Positions 26,923 through 36,009 of a stretch of 64,000 nt of DNA are shown one piece after another. The translations under genes and the position numbers were made by a program. The first letter of the stretch is position 1. Each line of letters opens with the position of its first letter. Under the pieces are notes generated by a model. That model ran no database searches and had not been told where the DNA came from. It saw only the letters and a list, made by a program, of their open reading frames with translations. Origin of the DNA: Lachnospiraceae bacterium (GTDB lineage: Bacteria; Bacillota; Clostridia; Lachnospirales; Lachnospiraceae); NCBI GenBank assembly GCA_910575775.1, contig CAJTEY010000005.1, positions 97,267 through 161,266 of the forward strand, read 5' to 3'.

Positions 26923-27714
26923 CTAATGTGCCCCGGCTCTGATATAGGTGATATGATGGGTGTCTATATAATTGAGCGCGTCCTCTGACAGTTCCTTGTC
27001 GGTAATCAGATAATCGAAATCGGCAAGCGGTGCAACGGAGAAGACGGCGGCCTGATCAAATTTGCTGTGGTCTATCATCAGGATGGATTTCTGCGCTGCT
27101 TTCAGCATAGCCCGCTGGAATGCAACGTCTTCATCATAATACCCGGTTACGATATAGTTTTCACTTAGTGCTGCGCCGCTTAGGAATGCTTTGTTGACAT
27201 GAAATTCTTTCAGCTGGGTGACGGTCTGGTTACTTAAACAGGAAAACTGCTGGGTGTGTACCCAGCCACCCAGAAAGAATATTTTTTTACATTTGCGCCC
27301 CCCGTCAAAGGTGGAAGCGATGGCGAAGGAATTGGTGATGACGATCAGGGTTTCCAGCAAATCGGGGAGCGCCACCAGTTCCTTTGCCAGTTCCAGGTTT
27401 GTCGTGCAGCTTTCTAAGATGATAATATCCTTCGGATAAAGCAGCCGGATGGCGCTTTGTGCGATGACCCGCTTTTCCGCTGCATAATGTGTGGCGCGCA
27501 GGTCAAAAGGAATTTCAGCGACAGCGCCGCCGGCGAGGGCAACGCCGCCGTGGACTTTTACAATCAGCCCTTCATCGGCAAGGGCATCTAAATCCTTTCG
27601 CATGGTTTCATTGGAAACGCCCGTATCCTCAGCAAGCTGCTGGGTGGAACTTATGGGAACTCTGGCGAGTATGTTCAATATTTCTTTGCGTCTTTTGTCT
27701 AACTTGCTGTTCAT
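26923..27714 (-). CDS. DeoR-family transcriptional repressor
   Basis: A 263-residue regulator. The N-terminal winged helix (about 6-60) contains RRKEILNILARVPISSTQQLAEDTGVSNETMRKDLDALADEG in pieces. The C-terminal DeoR sugar-phosphate sensor domain has GGVALAGG, the ESCTTNLELAK loop and the late VYLITDKEL-type segment (here DYLITDKELSED). The start at 27714 is set by GGAGG 8 bp upstream; the longer frame is not needed. It is transcribed away from the nucleoside hydrolase operon, and palindromes of TTGG...CCAA type lie at its own promoter and in that operon, so it is the likely repressor of both. Confidence 0.9.
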   Translation of the reverse strand: MNSKLDKRRKEILNILARVPISSTQQLAEDTGVSNETMRKDLDALADEGLIVKVHGGVALAGGAVAEIPFDLRATHYAAEKRVIAQSAIRLLYPKDIIILESCTTNLELAKELVALPDLLETLIVITNSFAIASTFDGGRKCKKIFFLGGWVHTQQFSCLSNQTVTQLKEFHVNKAFLSGAALSENYIVTGYYDEDVAFQRAMLKAAQKSILMIDHSKFDQAAVFSVAPLADFDYLITDKELSEDALNYIDTHHITYIRAGAH

Positions 27715-27749
27715 GCACGATCCTCCACATTCTTTATCATTTATTGTAA

Positions 27750-27767
27750 CATTGGAAAAAACCAATG
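27750..27767. promoter_or_regulatory. Candidate DeoR operator CATTGG-N6-CCAATG
   Basis: A perfect inverted repeat, CATTGG (27750-27755) and CCAATG (27762-27767), with an A6 spacer, 36 bp before the repressor start. Related sites: TTGGTTTTTTTCAA (27958-27971), just before the hydrolase start, and ATTGGAAAAACCAA (28067-28080), inside it. Confidence 0.55.
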
Positions 27768-27858
27768 TCAAACTTCTGAGAAATTGGAAAAATCAACAAA
27801 ATAAGGGTGGCAGATCTGTATATTCTCTACAAAGTGTCAAATATCGGCAGAAAAGGAA

Positions 27859-27887
27859 TTGACGCTCACTGTCCGTCGTGATACTAT
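27859..27887 (+). promoter_or_regulatory. Promoter of the nucleoside hydrolase / ABC operon
   Basis: TTGACG (27859-27864), a 17-nt spacer and TACTAT (27882-27887), the last with TG two bases upstream as an extended -10. It would give a leader of about 95 nt. Confidence 0.6.
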
Positions 27888-27989
27888 GATTAAAAAGTTG
27901 AAAAAAAACAAATTATGACAAAAATAAATTGGTAAAATACAGATTGCAGAGTCGTAGTTGGTTTTTTTCAAGAAAAGGAGGATGAGAAG

Positions 27990-28958
27990 ATGGAAAGTCC
28001 AAAGCCATATTTGTTTACGGATAATAATCCAAATTCTATGGAAGATTATGCGCAATCAATCAGAAGATTGGAAAAACCAAAAGGCAGAATTGATGTCGTG
28101 CTGGACTCCGATATGTTTAACGAGGTAGACGACCAGTTCGCCCTGGCCTATCTGCTGCAGTCGGAGGAGAAGATGCGTCTGAGAGCAGTATTTGCGGCTC
28201 CCTTTTATAATCATCATTCGAAGGACGCGAAGGATGGCATGGAAAAAAGTTACGAGGAAATATTTCGGATTTTGAAGCTGTTAAAGCGGGAAAGCTATTG
28301 TGACAGTGTCTACAAAGGATCGGACAGCTTTCTTTCGGACGAGAAGACGCCTGTGGAGTCGGAGGCGGTGGACAGACTGATTGAGATGGCAAAGGATTAT
28401 TCGTCACAGAATCCACTGTATGTCATAGCCATTGCCGCGTGCACCAACATTGCTTCGGCGCTGATCAAATGTCCGGAGTTAAAAGAAAAACTCTTCGTTG
28501 TATGGCTTGGCGGAATGGGCTTCGACTGGCATGACAACAGGTCATTCAATGCAGGCCAGGATGTGGCTGCGGCGAGAGTGCTTTTGGGAAGTGGTGTGCC
28601 CCTCGTTCTGATTCCGGGAAAAGGAGTGGCGGAAAAGTTTGCCACAACAGGCCCTGAGCTTGATTATTGGCTGAAAGGCAGGAACGAATTTTGCGACTAT
28701 ATCGTGGAAAAGACAGTCAGAGAGGCAGGGATCTGCAATGGCAACAAGTGCTGGAGCAGGCCGATATCGGATGTCATGGCCGTGGCATGGCTGCAGGATA
28801 GGAAATTTATGCTGGACCGCCTGGAGAGCAGTCCTGTGATGGAATATGACCACCTTTATGCCAAAGATCAGCGCAGGCTGTTTATCCGCTATGTCTACAG
28901 TGTCGACAGGGACAGCCTGATGGAGGATCTGTTTATAAAAATCAGCCAATATGAGTAG
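27990..28958 (+). CDS. Inosine-uridine-preferring nucleoside hydrolase family protein
   Basis: A 322-residue protein. The calcium-binding N-terminal motif reads VVLDSDMFNEVDDQFALAYL, a variant of DTDPGxDDxxA with Met-Phe-Asn-Glu inserted for Pro-Gly. A central VWLGGMGFDWHDNRSFNAGQDVAAARVLL block contains the Asn/Asp residues that bind ribose. It would cleave the N-glycosidic bond of a nucleoside or related riboside. AAGGAGG is 11 bp upstream. It heads an operon with two sugar-type permeases, a binding protein and a HAD-isomerase fusion, so the imported substrate is probably a nucleoside or nucleoside-like sugar. Confidence 0.87.
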   Translation: MESPKPYLFTDNNPNSMEDYAQSIRRLEKPKGRIDVVLDSDMFNEVDDQFALAYLLQSEEKMRLRAVFAAPFYNHHSKDAKDGMEKSYEEIFRILKLLKRESYCDSVYKGSDSFLSDEKTPVESEAVDRLIEMAKDYSSQNPLYVIAIAACTNIASALIKCPELKEKLFVVWLGGMGFDWHDNRSFNAGQDVAAARVLLGSGVPLVLIPGKGVAEKFATTGPELDYWLKGRNEFCDYIVEKTVREAGICNGNKCWSRPISDVMAVAWLQDRKFMLDRLESSPVMEYDHLYAKDQRRLFIRYVYSVDRDSLMEDLFIKISQYE

Positions 28959-29001
28959 CCGGCGATTCCGATTCGCAGGCAGATAAGAATGGGAGAGATC
29001 T

Positions 29002-29898
29002 ATGAAAGGAAAAACATTTGGGAAAAAACTGTTTCAGTCAGTAGAGCCGTATCTGTATCTGTTTCCGGCGTTTCTGCTCCTGATTATGTTTGCCTATTAT
29101 CCGTTTGCCAAAAACACGGTGCTGAGTTTCTTTACGGTGAACAAATTCAGGGAAATCAGAGAGTTTGCCGGGATAGCCAATTATATCAAGGTTCTGGGAG
29201 ACGAGAAGTTCATCCAGTCCATAGGCAATACGCTTGTTTTTGTCGTGGTTACGGTTCCTGTCAGCATTGTGGTGGGATTTGGGCTGGCGCTGCTTGCCAG
29301 AAAACGGACAAGGACATCCTCATTGTATGAAGCGATGTATTCCATGTCTATGGCAATTTCGGTTTCGGTTGTGGCAATGATTTTCCAGCTGGCGTTTAAT
29401 CCGTCTATGGGAATTGTGAACAAGCTTTTCGGAACCAATGTTTCATGGCTTACCGATCCGAAGACAGCGCTTGCAGCGATCATATTCATCCAGATCTGGG
29501 CGAATGTGGGATACAATTTCATCTTCCTGCTGTCGGGTCTTCGGGGGATGAGCGAGGATGTTCTGGAGAGCGCGAGAATTGACGGGGCGACGGGCATCCA
29601 TCTTCTGACCAGGATTATCATACCGATGGTATCGCCCACACTTTTGTTCCTTTTGATGAAGGATATCGCCTATGCGATGACAACTTCAAGCTTCACCTTG
29701 ATACTGACTTATCCGGTGTTCCATAACGGAGGTCCGAACGGTACGACAGAGACGATCATGTCTTATGTTTACGGGAAGGGAATTGTAGGAACAAACTATA
29801 ATGCGGCATTCGCCGCTACCACAGTCGGGTTTGTTTTAGCGGCGGTTATGATGGCTCTCAGCCTGGTTCTCGAAAAAAGGAAGGTGAATTACGATTGA
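29002..29898 (+). CDS. ABC transporter permease, carbohydrate-uptake type (first)
   Basis: A 298-residue inner-membrane permease of the MalF/UgpA type, with six helices and the EAA loop (SARIDGATGIHLLTRIIIPMVSP). The N-terminal helix starts at about residue 15 (PYLYLFPAFLLLIMFAYYP). The next permease starts on a TTG that overlaps its stop codon. No ATPase gene is in the operon, so it must use a shared one such as an MsmK-type protein. Confidence 0.93.
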   Translation: MKGKTFGKKLFQSVEPYLYLFPAFLLLIMFAYYPFAKNTVLSFFTVNKFREIREFAGIANYIKVLGDEKFIQSIGNTLVFVVVTVPVSIVVGFGLALLARKRTRTSSLYEAMYSMSMAISVSVVAMIFQLAFNPSMGIVNKLFGTNVSWLTDPKTALAAIIFIQIWANVGYNFIFLLSGLRGMSEDVLESARIDGATGIHLLTRIIIPMVSPTLLFLLMKDIAYAMTTSSFTLILTYPVFHNGGPNGTTETIMSYVYGKGIVGTNYNAAFAATTVGFVLAAVMMALSLVLEKRKVNYD

Positions 29899-30722
29899 AA
29901 AAACAAAATCATATGCTTTATCAGTTTATATGTATTGTGACGGGCGTGATATTGATCTTACCGATTATCTACGCAATCAATATTTCATTTATGCCGCAGG
30001 ATGAAATCCTGACAACGAATCTCCATTTTTTCCCGAGTAAGGCCGGATATCTGGAGAATTATAAAATCGTATTCATGCACACGAGAATACTGCGGTTTAT
30101 GTGGAATTCCCTTGTCATGGCAGGCATTTCCAGCATAGTGAGAGTTATTGTGGCGAGCCTGGCGGCCTTCTCCTTCTCGTTCTTTGAATACAGGGGGAAG
30201 AAAGCGCTGTTTGCCCTGGTAGTCGGAAGCATGATCATACCGGCCGATGTGCTGGTGGTACAGAACTACTTTACCACGGCGGAGCTTGGGCTGATCAATA
30301 CATATCTGGGAATGATGGTGGTGTTCTTCATTTCGGGTATCAATATTTTTGTCATGCGTCAGAATTTCCTGTCCTATTCCATTTCCTTGAAGGAAGCGGC
30401 GCAGGTCGATGGATGCACAAACTTTAAGTTTTACCGAAAGATATTAATGCCAAGCAACATTCCGGTGATCACTACCGTATTTATCTCATCCTTCGTGGGA
30501 ACGTGGAACACCTATCTGTGGCCGCTGCTGGTGACCAATACGGATGCCATGCGCACGGCACAGGTTGCAGTCACGATGCTGAACAACAACGAGGGCAGCA
30601 ATTATGGCGTGGGCGCGGTGATGGCGGCGGCAGTTGTCATTCTGGTTCCCTCTGTTGCGGTATTCCTGTTGTTCCAGAGGAAGATTGTAGGCGGTGTCAT
30701 GGCAGGTGCGGTGAAAGGATAG
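29895..30722 (+). CDS. ABC transporter permease, carbohydrate-uptake type (second)
   Basis: A 275-residue permease of the MalG/UgpE type, with six helices and the EAA loop LKEAAQVDGCTNFKFYRKIL. Its TTG start overlaps the TGA of the upstream permease (TTGA), so they are coupled; AGGAAGGTG precedes it. It pairs with the first permease to form the channel. Confidence 0.92.
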   Translation: MKKQNHMLYQFICIVTGVILILPIIYAINISFMPQDEILTTNLHFFPSKAGYLENYKIVFMHTRILRFMWNSLVMAGISSIVRVIVASLAAFSFSFFEYRGKKALFALVVGSMIIPADVLVVQNYFTTAELGLINTYLGMMVVFFISGINIFVMRQNFLSYSISLKEAAQVDGCTNFKFYRKILMPSNIPVITTVFISSFVGTWNTYLWPLLVTNTDAMRTAQVAVTMLNNNEGSNYGVGAVMAAAVVILVPSVAVFLLFQRKIVGGVMAGAVKG

Positions 30723-30756
30723 ACGAAAACTAATGGATAAAGAAAGGAAAAAAGAT

Positions 30757-32124
30757 ATGAAAAAACTATTGGCGTTACTTTTATGCGGTGCTATGGCACT
30801 TGGAACGGCAGCGTGCGGAGCGGGAAATGAAGGAAAAGGCGGAACGGGCAGTGCAGGCTCCGGACAGGCATCCGGCGACACCCAGGAAGTGGTATTCTGG
30901 CACAGCTTTTCGGGGGCAACGGAGGCGGCGCTTGCGTCCATTATCAATGAATATAATGAAGGAAGGGGCAAAGAAAAGGGCATTCATGTGGAACTGGTGT
31001 ACCAGGGGTATGAAGGTACGGACAAGGTTATGCTTGCTTATCAGACGAAGGATTATGAGAATGCGCCGGACATTAACGTAGGCCTTACGTCCACAATCCC
31101 GGCCGTGATGGATATGGGATGGACAGTCAATGTTGAGGATTATATGAAAGAGGACGGTTCGGAAGTGACGAAGGACATGTTTTATGAGCCTCTGCAGCAG
31201 GCATGTACTTATGAGGGACAGATGGTTGCGGTACCTTTTTCAAACTCCATACCCCTTCTGTACTACAATAAGGAAATGCTGGAGGAAGCCGGATTTGAAA
31301 AGGCGCCGGAAACGATGGATGAGCTGAAAGATTACGTGACGGCTCTGACGGTCGAAGAGGGCGGTGAAGTGAAACGCTACGGACTGAATATGCAGGTGAA
31401 GAGATACCAGCTCGTGGAATTTTGCGTCAGTCAGGGTGAAGTAAGCTTTTTCGGCGACAACCAGGGCGGCAGAGAGGCGCCGATGACGAAGATTGTTGCG
31501 GGGGATGACGGGACGCTCAAGACATTCCTGGAAAAGCTGCAGGCGCTGATCGATACGGGCGGCTATAAATATGTAGAAGATAATATCAACGAGGAATTTG
31601 CACAGGGCCTTTCTGCAATGGCAATCATGTCTTCCTCCCGTATGGGTACGCTGGATGAGCTGATGCCCGGCAAATATATGACTGCGTATCTGCCGAAGGT
31701 TAATGCGGACGATGCAGGTGGTGCAGCAGTGGGAGGAAGCTGCTTAAATATTTTCAACAGGGATGACGATGACAGGGCAAGAGCGGCATGGGATGTTGTG
31801 CAGTACTGCGTATCTCCCAAGAGTCAGTACACTTTCTCCACGGCATCGGGTTATATTCCGGTCAACAAAGGATGTGAAGACCTGGATGAGATGAAAAAAT
31901 ATTACGAAGAAAATCCCCAGTATAAGGTAGCGCTCGACCAGATGAAGGAAGCAAATCCGCTGTCTCAGGAGCCGCTTGACTTAACTTACAATGAGATCAA
32001 CGGTATTATCACGGAGATCATGCTGGAATTTTGCCAGGGGAATCTTGGGGTGGATGAAACCGTAAATAAGATTGTGGAAAGATGTAATGATGCTCTGGAT
32101 GAGTACCATTCGGTGAACGGATAA
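30757..32124 (+). CDS. ABC transporter substrate-binding lipoprotein
   Basis: A 455-residue family-1 solute-binding protein. The signal has lipobox LGTAAC (Cys about residue 19), a short Gly/Ser-rich linker, then EVVFWHSFSG and the two-lobed fold (GQMVAVPFSNSIPLLYYNKEMLEEAG). ATG 30757 is preferred to 30733 because AAAGAAAGG is spaced 8 bp from it. It belongs to the two upstream permeases. The ligand cannot be read from sequence; operon context points to a nucleoside or sugar. Confidence 0.92.
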   Translation: MKKLLALLLCGAMALGTAACGAGNEGKGGTGSAGSGQASGDTQEVVFWHSFSGATEAALASIINEYNEGRGKEKGIHVELVYQGYEGTDKVMLAYQTKDYENAPDINVGLTSTIPAVMDMGWTVNVEDYMKEDGSEVTKDMFYEPLQQACTYEGQMVAVPFSNSIPLLYYNKEMLEEAGFEKAPETMDELKDYVTALTVEEGGEVKRYGLNMQVKRYQLVEFCVSQGEVSFFGDNQGGREAPMTKIVAGDDGTLKTFLEKLQALIDTGGYKYVEDNINEEFAQGLSAMAIMSSSRMGTLDELMPGKYMTAYLPKVNADDAGGAAVGGSCLNIFNRDDDDRARAAWDVVQYCVSPKSQYTFSTASGYIPVNKGCEDLDEMKKYYEENPQYKVALDQMKEANPLSQEPLDLTYNEINGIITEIMLEFCQGNLGVDETVNKIVERCNDALDEYHSVNG

Positions 32125-32170
32125 AAGGTTTCTCTGTGCAGTCGAGGAACAGACAGGAAGGGGTCGAAGA

Positions 32171-33862
32171 GTGAAACACGGAAAAGTGAAACTTGTTGTT
32201 ACGGATTTGGATGATACACTGCTTTCGCCGGAGAAGAAAATCTCGGCGGAAGCGGTCCGAATGATCGAAAGTCTGGAAGAGTCCGGCGTGCGCTTCACCT
32301 TTATTACGGGCCGGCCGGCCTATGCCATCAGCCGGTTTGCCTGTCAGGTAAAGATCACGGCACCGATTGTAAGCTGTAACGGTGCGGTTATCTATGATTA
32401 TGGGACAGGACGAATCCTGCAGGATACGCCGATGCGGACGGATCATTTGGAGGCTCTCCTTTGTCAGGCGGCAGAAATGGGATTGACTGTACTGGTCTAT
32501 GCGGGAAATGTGGAATACGCGCTTGCCGAGACCAACTGGACGAGGGTTAGGAAAGAAGCAGGAAGGGAACTTCCCGTCCGTTCGGTAGAAAGCATCAGGA
32601 AAAGCGGTCTGCCGGTTTATAAGGTGAACATCATGGCGGACGGAAACGAGGAGGCATTCTCCATGCTTACCGGGCGGATCCATGAACTGTGCGCGGAATA
32701 CAGTGTGGCTCTGTATGGGAACAGCGGTTGTGAGATCGTAGGAAAGAACGTGAACAAGAGGGAAGGGCTGAAAGGACTGTGTGAGGTGTGCGGCATTGAC
32801 ATGGAGAATGTGCTGGCTGTGGGAGACAATGCCAACGATCAGGAAATGCTGCGTGCTGCTGGAATCGGTGCCGTGGTGGCAAACGGAACGGAGCAGACAA
32901 AAGAATGTGCAGATTATGTGTGCGGGGCGTCTTACACAGCGGGTGTCGTGGAGGCGGTAAAAAAATTCGTGCAGGAGGAGCCGTCTATAAAGCTGGCGAC
33001 TTCGACAAATATTTATTTCGAGCGAAGGGACGGCTCGATGATTCCGGTGAAGGAAACGTTAAGGCAGTGTGCCGCAGCAGGGTTTCGATATCTTGATTTT
33101 GGCTTTGCTGAGCTTTCTCTCGTATCCGGGAGGTTCCACGGTGATGACTGGCGCGGGGAAATTCAGGAGTACATAGAGCTGGCCGGAGAGCTGGGGCTTA
33201 CGTTTGTGCAGGCACATGCGACGATTTTCGACTTCTGCAATCTGAATGAAAACTACGACCACATGGAAACACTTTTTGAGCGTAGCATCGAGGGAGCTGC
33301 CATGATGAAAGTGCCCTGGCTGGTTGTCCATCCGTCCAGCGCTCTTGCGGGCGGTATGGTCCGGCCGGACACCCATGAGAAAAATGTGGCATTTTTCCAA
33401 AGGTATGGGGCCATCGCAGCGCAAAAAGGGGTCGGTATCGCTGTGGAAAATATGTGGGGCAGGACGGGAGCAGGAGAAAAGCCGTACGGTCTGGATCCGG
33501 CAGAACTGCTTAAGCTGATGGAAGATGTGAACAGCGATCATGTGAAGATATGCTGGGACGTGGAACATGGAAGCATTGAAAAGCTGGATCAGAGAAAGGC
33601 ACTTCACATGCTGAAAGAACATCTTGTTGCAACGCATATATCCGATGAGGCAGGGGTGGGAAGCATCCATATTTTACCTTATCTGGGACATGCCGACTGG
33701 GACGGAATACTTGGAGCGCTTTCAGAGGTGGGCTATAGAGGTGTGTTTAATTTTGAAATCCAGCACTATCTGCCGGCTGTGCCGGAGGAACTGGTACCGT
33801 CAGCCATGCGGCTTGCCTATGAAACAGGAATGCAGATGGTGAAAAGGATTGAGGGATTTTAA
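32171..33862 (+). CDS. HAD phosphatase fused to xylose-isomerase-like TIM barrel
   Basis: A 563-residue two-domain protein. Residues 1-270 are a Cof-type HAD phosphatase: motif I VVTDLDDTLLSP, FITGRP in motif II, and LAVGDNANDQEML as motif IV. Residues about 280-563 are an AP-endonuclease-2/sugar-isomerase TIM barrel: STNIYFERRDGSMI at the start, with VVHPSSAL, GIAVENMWGR, KICWDVEHG and FNFEIQHYLP as the expected metal- and substrate-binding strands. GTG start with GGAAGGGG upstream. The fusion suggests sequential steps on one phosphosugar, isomerised and dephosphorylated. It is the last gene of the uptake operon. Confidence 0.85.
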   Translation: MKHGKVKLVVTDLDDTLLSPEKKISAEAVRMIESLEESGVRFTFITGRPAYAISRFACQVKITAPIVSCNGAVIYDYGTGRILQDTPMRTDHLEALLCQAAEMGLTVLVYAGNVEYALAETNWTRVRKEAGRELPVRSVESIRKSGLPVYKVNIMADGNEEAFSMLTGRIHELCAEYSVALYGNSGCEIVGKNVNKREGLKGLCEVCGIDMENVLAVGDNANDQEMLRAAGIGAVVANGTEQTKECADYVCGASYTAGVVEAVKKFVQEEPSIKLATSTNIYFERRDGSMIPVKETLRQCAAAGFRYLDFGFAELSLVSGRFHGDDWRGEIQEYIELAGELGLTFVQAHATIFDFCNLNENYDHMETLFERSIEGAAMMKVPWLVVHPSSALAGGMVRPDTHEKNVAFFQRYGAIAAQKGVGIAVENMWGRTGAGEKPYGLDPAELLKLMEDVNSDHVKICWDVEHGSIEKLDQRKALHMLKEHLVATHISDEAGVGSIHILPYLGHADWDGILGALSEVGYRGVFNFEIQHYLPAVPEELVPSAMRLAYETGMQMVKRIEGF

Positions 33863-33930
33863 GAAAAGCAGTAAACAGGACTTGTGCAGAAGCCGCGTAG
33901 CCTTGTATATGTGAAATGGGGAGGAGCAGC

Positions 33931-34674
33931 ATGAGCGAGTTTTTGAAGTATATAGGAATGATAGGAGTCGGTGATTTGCAGCAGGTTGTGGCGGGAATTG
34001 TGCGGATTGTGCTGGCGGCTGTGCTGGGGGCGCTCATCGGATTGGAACGGGGGCGTAAGCACAGACCTGCCGGCGTGCGCACACATACGCTGGTATGTAT
34101 GGCATCGGCGCTTGTTATGATTACGAATGAACAGATGATCCTAGCCTACGGGACGGGCGGGGATCCTGCCCGTATGGGCGCGCAGGTAATCAGCGGAATC
34201 GGTTTTCTGGGGGCCGGAACCATATTGACGGACAGGCAGAATCGGATCAAAGGGCTGACAACGGCAGCAGGATTGTGGGCGAGTGCATGTATCGGACTTG
34301 CCATAGGCGGTGGGTTTTACGTCGGCGGCATTTTTGCCACAGCATTGATTCTTTTGGCGTTTACGAAGCTCATTGATGTGGAACAGCACCTTGTAATGCG
34401 CAGCCGGGTGATGGACTTGAACGTGTCGTTCGACAGCGCAAAAAATATGAACAACTTTATCAGTGAGATCACAAGCCATGACTGCAGTATCCTATCTTTT
34501 TCCTATATTGATATGGATGATGAACTGCATCACCGTCTGGAAAAAGGGGAAATCGTGCTGAAGAAAGTTGTGAGCGTGAACTTACATATTTTACTGCCGG
34601 TTAAAAATTATCATTCTGAAGTATTAAAGCTTCTCGAAAACAGTAAGGGAATGATTCAAATGGAAGAGCTATAA
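33931..34674 (+). CDS. MgtC/SapB-family membrane protein
   Basis: A 247-residue protein. The N-terminal MgtC domain has four or five helices with RIVLAAVLGALIGLERGRKHRPAGVRTHTLVC split over the first two, and the conserved ARMGAQVISGIGFLGAGTI. The C-terminal 100 residues are a soluble ACT-like domain. Related proteins act in Mg2+ starvation and in control of the F-ATPase. GGAGG is 7 bp before ATG 33931. It lies 68 bp after the HAD fusion and may share its transcript. Confidence 0.9.
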   Translation: MSEFLKYIGMIGVGDLQQVVAGIVRIVLAAVLGALIGLERGRKHRPAGVRTHTLVCMASALVMITNEQMILAYGTGGDPARMGAQVISGIGFLGAGTILTDRQNRIKGLTTAAGLWASACIGLAIGGGFYVGGIFATALILLAFTKLIDVEQHLVMRSRVMDLNVSFDSAKNMNNFISEITSHDCSILSFSYIDMDDELHHRLEKGEIVLKKVVSVNLHILLPVKNYHSEVLKLLENSKGMIQMEEL

Positions 34675-34749
34675 TGTGTTTCCGGCCTTTTTTTTCGGAA
34701 GACTGGTGCAAAAGAGGCTTTGGAAATACATACAAAAAAGGAGACAGAC

Positions 34750-35751
34750 TTGCAGACAGAAGAGCTTAGAAATTTTCCGAAAGTAGAGCTGCACTGCCAT
34801 CTGGACGGATCGCTTACAGAAAAGGCGGTCAGACGGATCGTGCGTGAATCAGGCTATAATATGGAGGTATTACTGGACAGTATGCGGGTCAGGGAGGATG
34901 CGCGGGATCTTGCAGATTATCTTTCCTGCTTTGCCAATTCGCTGCCGCTTCTCCAGTCAGAAGAAAATCTGCGGATTGCAGCCTATGAGCTGGTCGGGCA
35001 GGCGGCGGCAGACGGTGTGATCTACATCGAAGTGAGATTTGCGCCGATGTACCACAGAAAAGGCGGACTGACCCAGACGGAGGCAGTGAAGGCAGTGCTT
35101 GTGGGGCTGGAGGAGGCAGAAAAAGATTTTGGTGTTAAGAGCCGTCTGCTCCTTTGCATGATGCGGGGAAAGACACAGGAAGAAAACGGCGAAACTTTAT
35201 CATGCGCCTTGCAGATGCGGGAGTACGGCGTGGCGGGGATTGACCTGGCGGGCAATGAGGCGGCGTATCCTGCCCGGCTTTATCGGGAGCTGTTTTTAAG
35301 AGCGCGGGAGAAGCAGATGCCTTTCACCATTCATGCGGGTGAATGCGGAAATGTTGAAAACGTCAGGGACTGCGTTGAGATGGGGGCCGGACGTATCGGT
35401 CATGGTGTGGCGATCGCCGATGACGGGGAAATGAAACGAATCTGCCGGGAAAAGGGGATCGTGCTGGAATTATGCCCGGTCAGCAACCTGCAGACCGGGG
35501 CGGTAAAAAGTCTGGAAACATATCCATGGGCAAAAATGCGGGAAGAAGGCGTGCCGGTCACGGTCAACACAGATAACCGCACGGTTTCAAACACCTCGCT
35601 TTTTAAAGAATGGCAGACACTTGCCGGTTCCTTTGGGCCGGTTGATGCGCAGATATTGAGACAGGCGGCATACTATGCGATTGATGCGGCATTTTTATCA
35701 TGGGCTGAAAAGGAAAGTCTCAGAAAAACATTGCGCGACAGAACAGAATAG
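34750..35751 (+). CDS. add: Adenosine deaminase
   Basis: A 333-residue metal-dependent hydrolase converting adenosine to inosine. Key motifs are PKVELHCHLDGS (zinc-binding HxH), the TIHAGECG loop with the catalytic His/Glu, RIGHGVAI, and VNTDNRTVS with the zinc-binding Asp. TTG 34750 is chosen: AAAAAAGGAG is 6 bp upstream and it leaves the usual short lead before the HxH strand. TTG 34720 also has a possible site. It fits the nucleoside hydrolase and uptake genes upstream, since inosine is the hydrolase's typical substrate. Confidence 0.9.
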   Translation: MQTEELRNFPKVELHCHLDGSLTEKAVRRIVRESGYNMEVLLDSMRVREDARDLADYLSCFANSLPLLQSEENLRIAAYELVGQAAADGVIYIEVRFAPMYHRKGGLTQTEAVKAVLVGLEEAEKDFGVKSRLLLCMMRGKTQEENGETLSCALQMREYGVAGIDLAGNEAAYPARLYRELFLRAREKQMPFTIHAGECGNVENVRDCVEMGAGRIGHGVAIADDGEMKRICREKGIVLELCPVSNLQTGAVKSLETYPWAKMREEGVPVTVNTDNRTVSNTSLFKEWQTLAGSFGPVDAQILRQAAYYAIDAAFLSWAEKESLRKTLRDRTE

Positions 35752-36009
35752 GGGTGCATGGCAAAGTATATCCCCAAAAGTATAATCTGTACCAAACGTA
35801 TTTCAAATGCACTCTTTCTATCATATGATGACCCTATATAAGCGGGGCGCGTTTGAAACGCGCAGACGGCAGCAGGGTGATACATATTACATAGAAAGAG
35901 AGCGGCGGTTCACAGGGCGGATGAGTGGACAGACCGGAAATCTGGATCTTTCGGATACGCTGGAAGCCAGTACGCTGCCGGCGGATGAAAAATGTGGGGA
36001 GAGGGAGGG

